Assembly (NCBI RefSeq): GCF_001425685.1
Contig: NZ_LMCY01000069.1
Coordinates: 37,208 to 101,207 of the forward strand
Source of the DNA: Massilia sp. Root335
Lineage (GTDB): Bacteria; Pseudomonadota; Gammaproteobacteria; Burkholderiales; Burkholderiaceae_D
Direction of reading: 5' to 3'
DNA: 64,000 nt
This document shows positions 25,132 through 32,366 of this stretch, piece by piece. The position numbers were made by a program, and so were the translations under genes. Under the pieces are notes generated by a model. It was not told the origin of the DNA. It did not search any database and was given only the letters and a program-made list of their open reading frames with translations. Positions within the stretch are counted from its first letter, which is position 1; every line of letters begins with the position of its first letter.

Positions 25132-26053
25132 GGCTGTTCCGCGTGGGCACGGGGTGCCCGCCCGACCGCCGGGTTGCCGAATCGTTCTTGCGCAGTCCTG
25201 CCAGCAGGGCCTGCACCGGGCGGGACGCCTTGCCGGCGTCGGAGCAGACCAGGCCGAACTCGCGGTGGACAGGCGGGCTCAGCTGCATCACGCGCAGGCC
25301 GCGCTGGTCTTCCGGCAACGTCGATTCGGGCACCAGGGCTGCGCCCATGCCCTCGCGTACGAGCATGCAGGCACTGGCCCAGTCGCGCACGGTCACGCGC
25401 ACGTCCGGCAGGCGCAGGCCCGCTCGCTCCACCAGGCCCTGTCCGTGCTCGGCGCAACCGCCGGTGGCGAGGATGAAGGGCAGGGCGGCCACTTCCTCGA
25501 GGGTGACGCCGTTCCCGCTGGCGCGCCGGCCCAGCGGATGACCGGAAGGCAGTACCGCCACCCAGGCATCGCGTCCCAGTATCGCTGCGGCGCGGCCCGG
25601 CGCGGGATTCAATACGACGCCCAGCTCCACCGTGCCGGCGTCCAGCCATTCTTCCACTTCCTCGTCCGTGCCTTCGAGAACCACCAGTTCAATGCCGGGA
25701 TGGCGACGGCGGAAATCCCGCAGCAGTCCAGGCAGCAGCAGCGCGATCACCGATGGAAAACAGGCCAGACGGATGCGCCCGCCTTTGAGGCCCCGGCTGT
25801 CGTCCGACAGCACGCGGATCGCATCGAGGTGCGCCACCATCGCACGGGCGTGCCCAATCGCTTGCTCGCCCAGCGCGGTGACGCCGATGCGCCGCCGCTC
25901 GCGGGTGAACACCTGGAATCCCAGCGCCGCTTCCAGTTGCGCGATGGCCTGGCTGGCGCCGGACTGCGTGATGCCCACGCGCTCGGCGCCGCGCGACACG
26001 TTGCCGGCATCGGCCACGGCGACCAGCAGGCGCCAGTGCAGGAGATTCATCAT
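25106..26053 (-). CDS. LysR-family regulator, divergent from a GST gene
   Basis: A 315-residue LysR transcription factor. The N-terminal winged helix (about 1-62; LHWRLLVAVADAGNVSRGAERVGITQSGASQAIAQLE) is followed by a type 2 periplasmic-fold effector domain from about 90. It is divergent from the glutathione S-transferase gene and probably controls it through the palindrome at 26082-26100. The last 25 or so residues are encoded by a GTGGGCAC-type repeat and by the antisense of the rpoD 3' end, so the tail (SGGHPVPTRNSLTGSAGTS) is probably not part of the fold. Tandem ATG codons at 26053/26050 leave the start slightly uncertain. Confidence 0.88.
   Translation of the reverse strand: MMNLLHWRLLVAVADAGNVSRGAERVGITQSGASQAIAQLEAALGFQVFTRERRRIGVTALGEQAIGHARAMVAHLDAIRVLSDDSRGLKGGRIRLACFPSVIALLLPGLLRDFRRRHPGIELVVLEGTDEEVEEWLDAGTVELGVVLNPAPGRAAAILGRDAWVAVLPSGHPLGRRASGNGVTLEEVAALPFILATGGCAEHGQGLVERAGLRLPDVRVTVRDWASACMLVREGMGAALVPESTLPEDQRGLRVMQLSPPVHREFGLVCSDAGKASRPVQALLAGLRKNDSATRRSGGHPVPTRNSLTGSAGTS
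25139..25167. repeat. GTGGGCAC palindrome, degenerate copy inside the LysR 3' end
   Basis: GCGTGGGCACGGGGTGCCCG followed by CCCGACC has the family's first arm intact and the second altered (CCCGCCCGACC rather than CCCACCCTAC). The change removes the CTA that would give a stop on the minus strand, so the LysR frame reads through it. Confidence 0.65.
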
Positions 26054-26081
26054 GTCGATCAGTAGCTCAGCTAATACATGG

Positions 26082-26100
26082 AAAATTGAACATTAATTTT
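26082..26100. promoter_or_regulatory. LysR-type operator between regulator and GST genes
   Basis: AAAATT-N7-AATTTT is a perfect interrupted palindrome in an otherwise GC-rich region, and it contains the T-N11-A pattern (ATTGAACATTAAT) of LysR boxes. It lies 29 bases upstream of the lysR start and 82 bases upstream of the GST start, the expected autoregulatory position. Confidence 0.6.
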
Positions 26101-26181
26101 ACAGGCTGATGCCCGGCGCGGACACTGCCATGCGGCGCCGGCAACGTGCCGCGCCTGCCTGTCAACGTTCCGAGGAGTTCC

Positions 26182-26787
26182 ATGAAGCTGTACTACGCCC
26201 CCCATACCTGCTCGCTGTCGCCCCATATCGTGTTGCGCGAACTCGGCCTGCCGTTCGATCTCGTCAAGGTGGACAACCGGACCAAACAGACCGCGGACGG
26301 CCGCGATTTCCGCACCATTAATCCCAAGGGCAACGTGGCCGCGCTGGAACTGGACGACGGCCAGGTCCTGACCGAAGGTCCGGCCATCGTCCAGTACCTG
26401 GCCGACCTCGAGCCGGAAAGCGGGCTGGCGCCGCGCGCCGGTACATGGGGACGGGTGCGGCTCCAGGAATGGCTGAATTTCGTGACCAGCGAGATCCACG
26501 CCGGTTCCGCGCCGTTGTTCAATGCCGCGCTTCCCGAGGAAACCCTGGCGTATTTCCGCAACCGGCTGTTCAAGCGATTCGATTTCCTGCAAGACGTTTT
26601 GCGCCATCAGGACTATCTGGCGGGCGCGTCATTCAGCGTCGCCGATGCCTACCTCTTTACCGTGCTGGGCTGGTGCAGGTTCTTCGCCATCGACCTCGGT
26701 CGCTGGCCGGCGCTGCAGGCGTACGCGCAGCGGGTCGGCGCACGGCCGGCCGTGCAGGCGTCCTTGCGCGCCGAATCCATGGCGTGA
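26182..26787 (+). CDS. Glutathione S-transferase (beta-class-like)
   Basis: A 201-residue cytosolic GST. The thioredoxin-like N-terminal domain (about 1-80) opens with MKLYYAPHTCSLSPHIVLRE, where Cys10 and Ser11 are the catalytic pair of beta-class enzymes, and includes the glutathione-binding cis-Pro region and LTEGPAIVQYLAD. The helical C-terminal domain has the N-capping motif FSVADAYLFTVLGW. It conjugates or reduces substrates with glutathione, usually in detoxification. The start 26182 has CGAGGAG upstream; an in-frame ATG 36 bases earlier is unlikely. Control by the divergent LysR is inferred. Confidence 0.92.
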   Translation: MKLYYAPHTCSLSPHIVLRELGLPFDLVKVDNRTKQTADGRDFRTINPKGNVAALELDDGQVLTEGPAIVQYLADLEPESGLAPRAGTWGRVRLQEWLNFVTSEIHAGSAPLFNAALPEETLAYFRNRLFKRFDFLQDVLRHQDYLAGASFSVADAYLFTVLGWCRFFAIDLGRWPALQAYAQRVGARPAVQASLRAESMA

Positions 26788-26814
26788 CGGCTGGCGCCGG
26801 GAGCGGCGTCTGCA

Positions 26815-27315
26815 TCAGCCCGACGCCTTGCCGCCGGTCGAGACGAGCAGCTTGGCCAGCAGTGCCGACAGTTGCGCCTGCTCCCCGTCCGTCAACCCGG
26901 CGACGACCGCCTGCTGGTTGGCGACATGCCCGGTAACGGCCTCATCGATGAGGGCGAGTCCCGTGGCGGAGAGCGCCACCAGGGTTCCCCGTCCGTCCCT
27001 GGGGTTGGGCTGGCGTTGCACGAGCCCGGCCTTTTCCAGGCGATCGATGCGGTTCGTCATGCTCCCGGACGAGATCATGGCCGCTTCGTAGAGTTCGGTC
27101 GGGGTCAGCGCATACGGCGTCCCGCTGCGCCGCAGCGTTGCCAGCACGTCGAATTCGCCCGGCTGCAGGCCGAAGCGCGCGAACAGCGGATTCAGGTGGT
27201 CGCGCATGATGACCACGCCCGCTTCGCCCAGCCGTCCCAGCAGGATCATCGGTCCCATGTCGAGGTCCGGCCGCTCGCGCGCCCATTGTTCCGCTGCTTT
27301 TTGTGCTCTATCCAT
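26815..27315 (-). CDS. MarR-family transcriptional regulator
   Basis: A 166-residue winged-helix repressor with the MarR layout. The recognition region is LTPTELYEAAMISSGSMTNRIDRLEKAGLV, followed by the wing (RQPNPRDGRGTLVALSATG), where DxRxxxV-type residues contact the minor groove. It is divergent from an MFS exporter-like gene, with an 18-base operator-like palindrome just upstream of its start. A MarR protein would typically repress both and be released by a small phenolic or lipophilic ligand. ATG 27315 gives the usual N-terminus; an in-frame start at 27354 would place the operator inside the gene. Confidence 0.9.
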   Translation of the reverse strand: MDRAQKAAEQWARERPDLDMGPMILLGRLGEAGVVIMRDHLNPLFARFGLQPGEFDVLATLRRSGTPYALTPTELYEAAMISSGSMTNRIDRLEKAGLVQRQPNPRDGRGTLVALSATGLALIDEAVTGHVANQQAVVAGLTDGEQAQLSALLAKLLVSTGGKASG

Positions 27316-27324
27316 GTTTGCAAG

Positions 27325-27342
27325 TATCTTGATGTAGAGATA
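27325..27342. promoter_or_regulatory. MarR-type operator
   Basis: TATCTTGATGTAGAGATA has matching outer arms (TATCT/AGATA) and closely resembles the TATCTTGATGTCGAGATA-type sites bound by many MarR proteins. A related half-site (ATCTTCACATCAA) follows at 27347-27359. It sits 10 bases before the marR start and 65 before the MFS start. Confidence 0.6.
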
Positions 27343-27406
27343 AAATATCTTCACATCAAATTATATGGAACGCCGGTTGCACGGCAAAGGGTTCCGGGAA
27401 GTCTTC

Positions 27407-28573
27407 ATGTCGAAATCACTCAGCGCATTTGCATTTCCGGCAGCGATCGTGCTCGTCGGTATCAATCTTCGTCCCACCATGGCGACGATCGGGCCGTTGC
27501 TCGACGTGATCCAGCATGAGACAGGGTTGAGCGATACCGGGGCAAGCCTGCTGACCACGCTTCCGGTCGCACTGATGGGACTGTGCATGCTGGGCGCTGG
27601 CCGCCTGCAAGCCGCCTTTGGCGACCGCCGGGGCATCGCGTCCGGCGTGCTGCTCATCATGCTGGCCTGTCTGGGGCGCTGGGTGTGGATCGGTGCCGGC
27701 GCGCTGCTCGCCACGGCGGTCGCCGGCGGCATCGGCATCGCGATGGTCCAGGCGTTGATGCCGGCCGTGATCCGGCAGCGCGCGGGAACGCGGGCGGCGG
27801 GGCTGATGGGGATCTATTCGACGGCGATCATGGGCGGGGCGATGATCTCCAGCGCGGCCAGTCCCTGGCTGGCGCAGGGACTGACATGGACGGCGGCCCT
27901 CGGCGTATGGCTGCTCCCGGCCCTGGTGGGACTGGTTGCCTGGTGCCTGGCCACGTCGCCGTCCGACGTGCTGCCCGTGCATGCGGTACGGCGTCCGGTC
28001 CATCGCAAGCGGCGCGGCTGGCTCTTGCTGGCTTTTTTCGGCCTGGGCACCGGTGCCTACACCCTGGTCCTGGCATGGCTGCCGCCGTTCTACACCCAGC
28101 TCGGCTGGACGGCCGAGGCGGCGGGAGCGTTGCTTGGCGCCCTCACGTGCGCGGAAGTGGCGTCGGGAATCGCGGTCTCCGCATTGATCGGCCGTGCGCC
28201 CGACCGCCGCGCGGCGCTGCTCGTGGCGATCGGGGCGCTCCTCGCCGGGATGCTCGGCTTTTCCGTCGCGCCAGCCGTCCTCGCGTGGCCGGCGGCGGTG
28301 CTGGCCGGATGCGGCATCGGCGCGCTGTTTCCCCTGTCGCTCATCGTCGCGATGGATCACGGCGACAACCCGGCGGATGCCGGTGCGATCGCGGGATTCG
28401 TTCAAGGCGGCGGCTATCTGCTGGCGGCGGTTCTGCCGTTCATCGCCGGACTGCTGCGCGAGTACCTCGCGGATCTCGCCCCCGCATGGTGGCTGATGGC
28501 CGCGCTCTGCCTCGTGCTGGCGGCCGTCGCGGTTCCGTTGCGTCCCGGCCATCGTATTTCCTTCCAAAACTGA
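27407..28573 (+). CDS. MFS transporter, CynX/NimT-like
   Basis: A 388-residue inner-membrane protein with about 12 hydrophobic helices. It matches the CynX/NimT branch of the major facilitator family: the motif VGINLRPTMATIGPLLDVI near the N-terminus, the short loop GRLQAAFGDRRG after helix 2, and PAVIRQRAGTRAAGLMGIYSTAI in the first half. Members include cyanate and 2-nitroimidazole transporters, but substrates are mostly unknown and many act as exporters. The start at 27407 (MSKSLSAF) is preferred to 27365, which overlaps the regulatory region. Probably repressed by the divergent MarR protein. Confidence 0.87.
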   Translation: MSKSLSAFAFPAAIVLVGINLRPTMATIGPLLDVIQHETGLSDTGASLLTTLPVALMGLCMLGAGRLQAAFGDRRGIASGVLLIMLACLGRWVWIGAGALLATAVAGGIGIAMVQALMPAVIRQRAGTRAAGLMGIYSTAIMGGAMISSAASPWLAQGLTWTAALGVWLLPALVGLVAWCLATSPSDVLPVHAVRRPVHRKRRGWLLLAFFGLGTGAYTLVLAWLPPFYTQLGWTAEAAGALLGALTCAEVASGIAVSALIGRAPDRRAALLVAIGALLAGMLGFSVAPAVLAWPAAVLAGCGIGALFPLSLIVAMDHGDNPADAGAIAGFVQGGGYLLAAVLPFIAGLLREYLADLAPAWWLMAALCLVLAAVAVPLRPGHRISFQN

Positions 28574-28734
28574 TACGCTGCGTCGGGCATGCAGGACCGA
28601 CAAGGTTTTGTTGTGCCGGTCCGACATAAGTTGTCGAACGAAAAATGGTTCCGACGGGAAATTCAAATTCCGTCTGGCAATACCTAGCCGGCTTGCGGAT
28701 ACTTGGCACATCGTTAGTTCCCGTTTCGCTGCTC

Positions 28735-29517
28735 ATGTTCCCCTCCCGTTCCTGTTTCCTCCTGCTGGCCGCCTGCGGCCTGCCGCTGGCCGCATCGGCC
28801 GCCGCCGACGATTCGATTGCCACCGACCGTCCCGATTTCGTCGAATCCAGCCAGGTCGTCGGCCGTGGCCGCCTGCAGCTGGAAACCAGTCTGCAGTGGG
28901 AGCGCGACCGCGCCGATGGCGTCACGGCCCGCACGCTCACCACGCCGACCCTGTTGCGCATCGGCGTGGGCGACACGACCGAGCTGCGCTTCGAGACGGA
29001 CGGCCGCACCGTCGCGCACGCGGGCGGCGGCGGCGCCGGCGCCGGTTACGCGGACACGTCGGCCGGCATCAAATGGCACACGGCCGACCAGAGCGGCGCG
29101 GCGCCGTCGCTGGGCGTCCTGCTGCATGCCGACCTGCCCAGCGGCAGCACGGCCCTGCGCGGCTCGGGCGTGCGGCCGTCGTTGCGGCTTGCGGCCGAGT
29201 GGGAACTGGCCGATGGCCTGTCGTTCGGCGTCATGCCCGGCGTCGGCACGGACAACGACGAACGCGGCGCCCGGCGCGGCTACGGCATCCTCGCCGCCAC
29301 GCTCGGCAAGGACCTGGGCGAACGCCTGCACGGCTTCGTCGAACTGGCCGCGCCCCGCGTCGCGCGCGCGGACCGCGGCGGCACGCAGGCGAGCTTCGAC
29401 ACCGGCGTGACATGGCTGCTCGCGCAGGACATCCAGATCGACGCCGCGCTGACCCGCGGCCTGAACCGCCGCACGGCCGACCTGGGCATCGGCCTGGGCC
29501 TGTCCGTGCGCCGCTGA
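28735..29517 (+). CDS. Outer-membrane transporter-like protein (MetA-pathway / toluene_X-type barrel), paralogue A
   Basis: A 260-residue exported beta-barrel protein. The signal peptide (CFLLLAACGLPLAASAAA) is followed by the motif IATDRPDFVESSQVVGRGRLQLETS. The Asp-Arg-Pro-Asp start of the first strand is characteristic of the phenol-degradation MetA/toluene_X-like family. The rest alternates strands and ends GIGLGLSVRR. It is about the same length as, and clearly homologous to, the gene at 31233-32036, with blocks such as RTLTTPTLLRIG shared exactly. The chemoreceptor starts 11 bases after its stop. Ligand unknown. Confidence 0.8.
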   Translation: MFPSRSCFLLLAACGLPLAASAAADDSIATDRPDFVESSQVVGRGRLQLETSLQWERDRADGVTARTLTTPTLLRIGVGDTTELRFETDGRTVAHAGGGGAGAGYADTSAGIKWHTADQSGAAPSLGVLLHADLPSGSTALRGSGVRPSLRLAAEWELADGLSFGVMPGVGTDNDERGARRGYGILAATLGKDLGERLHGFVELAAPRVARADRGGTQASFDTGVTWLLAQDIQIDAALTRGLNRRTADLGIGLGLSVRR

Positions 29518-29528
29518 AGGAGAACACC

Positions 29529-31142
29529 ATGCTGAACCGCTTCACCATCCGCCAGCGCATGCTTGCCTGGAACGTCGCCGCCATCGCCTTCGTCGTGATG
29601 GTCGGCGCCATCGGCGAACTGGCCGTCAGCCAGCTCGACGGCGCCATGGACGCCATCACCGCCAACGGCAGCGCCATCCGCCAGCAGATGGAAGCCGACC
29701 AGACCCACGACGCGCTGCGCGCCGACGTGCTGGCCGCGTTGCTGGCCGGCGAAAACGACGACGCCGCCGCGCGCGACGCCGCGCGCCGCGACGCGACCGA
29801 ACACACGGCCCTGTTCCGCAAACTGATGGCGGACCTCGACGCCCAGGTGACGGACCCGGCCATCCGCGCCGCCATCCAGACCGTCAAACCCGACGTCGAC
29901 GCCTACCTGCAGAGCGTCGACAAGATCGTCGCGCTGGCGCTGCGCGATCCCGCCGCGGCGCGCGCCGTCTTTCCGGCCTTCATGGACCGCTTCCACGTAC
30001 TGGAAAAGAGCATGGAGGCGCTGTCCGAGCGCATCGAGTCCGCGTCGGAAGCGACCCGCGCGGACGGCGACACGACGGTGCACGCCGCCCGCGTGCGCGT
30101 CGTCGCCATGGCGCTGGTGGCCGTGCTGACGACGTTCGTCGCGGGCCTGCTGCTCGTGCGCTCGATCAGCCGCCCGCTCGACGAGGCCATCGACCTGGCC
30201 GACCGCATCGCGGCCGGCCGCCTGGACGCCGACCTGGCGTGCGCCGACGACGACCGCAGCGAGACGGGCCGCCTCAAGCGCGCGCTGAAGGCGATGCAGG
30301 CGAGCCTGCGCCGCATCGTCGGCGACGTGCGTGGCGGCACCGAGGCGATCGCGGCGACGACGGCGCAAATCGCCGCCGGCAATGCCGACCTGTCGCGCCG
30401 GACCGAAGCGCAGGCCGCGGCGCTGGAAGAAACGGTGTCGTCGATCGAACAGCTGACGGCGACGGTCCGCCAGAACGCCGAGCACGCACGCCAGGCCGAC
30501 AGCCTGGCGGCATCGGCGTCCGAGGTGGCCCGGCGCGGCGGCGCCGTCGTCGGCCAGGTGGTGGACACGATGGGCGCGATCGACGTGGCGTCGCGCCGCA
30601 TCGTCGACATCATCGGCGTCATCGAAGGGATCGCGTTCCAGACCAACATCCTCCCGCTGAACGCCGCGGTGGAAGCGGCGCGCGCCGGCGAGCAGGGGCG
30701 CGGCTTCGCCGTCGTCGCGGGCGAGGTGCGCACGCTGGCCCAGCGCGCCAACGCGGCGGCCGGCGAGATCAAGGGACTGATCGACGACTCCGTGGCCCAG
30801 GTCGACCTGGGCAGCCGCCTCGTCGGCGAGGCCGGCGCCACCATGCGCGACGTCGTCGACAGCGTGGGCCGCGCCACCGCGATCATGGGCGAGATCAGCA
30901 CGGCCAGCCGCGAGCAGGAAGAGGGCATCGGCCAGGTCAACCGGTCCATCGGCGAGATCGACGGGGCCACGCAGCAGAACGCTGCGCTCGTCGAACAGGC
31001 CACGGCCGCCGCGGGCGCCATGCAGCAGCAGGCGGAGCAGCTGCAACGCCTCGTCGCCAGCTTCGTCCTCGACGCGGCGCCGGCGGCCGCGCTGCGGGAC
31101 CCGCTGCCGCAGGCCGCCGTGCCGCGCCTGGCGCTGCACTGA
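29529..31142 (+). CDS. Methyl-accepting chemotaxis protein
   Basis: A 537-residue chemoreceptor. The first TM helix is at about 13-35, a four-helix-bundle periplasmic domain (about 36-190) follows, then the second TM (about 195-215), a HAMP domain (about 216-268) and a cytoplasmic signalling domain. The trimer-contact tip reads GIAFQTNILPLNAAVEAAR. Nearly all receptors have NILALN, so Pro376 is unusual. Methylation-site helices (RRTEAQAAALEETVSSIEQL) are present and there is no C-terminal NWETF-type pentapeptide. AAGGAGA precedes the start. It is coupled to the upstream barrel gene by an 11-base gap. Confidence 0.93.
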   Translation: MLNRFTIRQRMLAWNVAAIAFVVMVGAIGELAVSQLDGAMDAITANGSAIRQQMEADQTHDALRADVLAALLAGENDDAAARDAARRDATEHTALFRKLMADLDAQVTDPAIRAAIQTVKPDVDAYLQSVDKIVALALRDPAAARAVFPAFMDRFHVLEKSMEALSERIESASEATRADGDTTVHAARVRVVAMALVAVLTTFVAGLLLVRSISRPLDEAIDLADRIAAGRLDADLACADDDRSETGRLKRALKAMQASLRRIVGDVRGGTEAIAATTAQIAAGNADLSRRTEAQAAALEETVSSIEQLTATVRQNAEHARQADSLAASASEVARRGGAVVGQVVDTMGAIDVASRRIVDIIGVIEGIAFQTNILPLNAAVEAARAGEQGRGFAVVAGEVRTLAQRANAAAGEIKGLIDDSVAQVDLGSRLVGEAGATMRDVVDSVGRATAIMGEISTASREQEEGIGQVNRSIGEIDGATQQNAALVEQATAAAGAMQQQAEQLQRLVASFVLDAAPAAALRDPLPQAAVPRLALH

Positions 31143-31232
31143 TCATTACGGTTTGGACAGGAAGGGCCCGGCGTACGTGCACGCGGGGCCGTCCTTGGCA
31201 TACTGTCGGCATGTGCGTTACCGATAGCCTCC

Positions 31233-32036
31233 ATGCCGATGCCTCTGCGTTTTCCCCTCGTTGCCTGCCTCGCGGCGGGCGTCCTCGCCGTCCCGGCCGC
31301 CCGCGCGGAGGATGACACCATCAACCCCGACCGTCCCAACGTCGCCAATTCCAGCCAGGTGGTCGGCGCACGCCGCGTGCAGCTGGAGACGGGCGTGCAA
31401 TGGGACCGCCAGCGCGATGACGACGCGCACGTGCGCACGCTCACGACGCCCACCCTGTTGCGCATCGGCCTGTCCGACGCGCTGGAGCTGCGCGTGGAAA
31501 CGGCCGGCCGCACGATCGCGCACGCGAGCGACCCCGCCACGGGCGCGCACACGACGGGGGCCGGCTGGGCCGATGGCGCGGCCGGCGTCAAATGGCATGT
31601 CGGCGACCAGGACGGCATGCGGCCGGCGGTCGGCCTGATCGCGGAAGCGGCCCTGCCGACGGGCAGCGCGGCGCTGCGCGGCACCGGGTTCCGGCCATCG
31701 CTGGACGTGCCGGCCGAATGGGATCTCGGGAACGACTGGTCGCTGGGCGTGATGCCGGGCGTCGGCCGCGATAGCGACGACGCCGGGTCGCATTACACGT
31801 ACGGCGTGTTCGCGGCGTCGCTCGGCAAGGCGTTCAGCGCGCGCCTGCACGGCTTCGCGGAAGTGGCCGCGCCGCAGATCGCGCGGGCGGCGCATGGCGG
31901 GACGCAGTCCGTGCTCGACGCGGGCGCGTCGTGGCTCGTGAACAGCGATTGCCAGCTCGACGCGATGGTCGTGCATGGGTTGAACCGGAACGTGCCGGGG
32001 CTCAGCCTGGCGTTCGGGATATCCGTCAGACGATAG
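31233..32036 (+). CDS. Outer-membrane transporter-like protein, paralogue B
   Basis: A 267-residue homologue of the gene at 28735-29517. It has a signal peptide (LVACLAAGVLAVPAARA), then INPDRPNVANSSQVVGARRVQLETG, and shares the blocks RTLTTPTLLRIG, SLGVMPGVG and LHGF.E.AAP with that paralogue. It ends LAFGISVRR, parallel to the other copy's GLGLSVRR. It lies 90 bases behind the chemoreceptor gene, so the receptor is flanked by two members of one barrel family. Substrate unknown; a tandem duplication that spans the chemoreceptor is the simplest origin. Confidence 0.8.
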   Translation: MPMPLRFPLVACLAAGVLAVPAARAEDDTINPDRPNVANSSQVVGARRVQLETGVQWDRQRDDDAHVRTLTTPTLLRIGLSDALELRVETAGRTIAHASDPATGAHTTGAGWADGAAGVKWHVGDQDGMRPAVGLIAEAALPTGSAALRGTGFRPSLDVPAEWDLGNDWSLGVMPGVGRDSDDAGSHYTYGVFAASLGKAFSARLHGFAEVAAPQIARAAHGGTQSVLDAGASWLVNSDCQLDAMVVHGLNRNVPGLSLAFGISVRR

Positions 32037-32082
32037 TCCCGAACGTCGTCCCATCGAGCGCGGGCCAATGCGCGGGCCAACG

Positions 32083-32352
32083 CTATACCTTCGTACTGAA
32101 GTGCTTGAAACTCGAGATAAGTTTTGCCCCGCAACTGAGACTGTCGCCGTCGAAGGCAATGTGTTTTCCGCCGATCGTGTGATGCGGCGACCCACTGGCA
32201 ATCGTGCAGCCCGAGTGGCCGGGGATGGGGCAACTGCACGTGTCGCCCACGCACGCGACTGGAATCCCTTGCACCTTGAAGTTGGACGCGCCGGCGCTGA
32301 TCACCTTGCCGCCATGGGTAGTGGCGTCGCCCAGCCGGATGACATTTTTCAT
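32083..32352 (-). CDS. PAAR-domain protein (type VI secretion spike tip)
   Basis: An 89-residue protein that is a complete PAAR domain of the DUF4150/PAAR-CLR type. It opens MKNVIRLGDATTHGGKVISA and carries the PAAR-like step GIPVACVGDTCSCPIPGHSGC. The zinc-site residues are visible as His13, Cys41, His46 and Cys49-type positions, followed by GSPHHTIGGKHIAFDGD. PAAR proteins cap the VgrG trimer and sharpen the spike. It is the last gene of the vgrG-lipase-adaptor-PAAR unit, 14 bases behind the adaptor gene, and presumably caps this VgrG. There is no toxin extension. Confidence 0.92.
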   Translation of the reverse strand: MKNVIRLGDATTHGGKVISAGASNFKVQGIPVACVGDTCSCPIPGHSGCTIASGSPHHTIGGKHIAFDGDSLSCGAKLISSFKHFSTKV

Positions 32353-32366
32353 GACGAATGTGCTGG

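Noticed and set aside
28608..31142. A fusion of a barrel-like N-terminus to the chemoreceptor
   Set aside because: The upstream part is the wrong frame of the barrel gene. The chemoreceptor has its own AAGGAGA and ATG at 29529.
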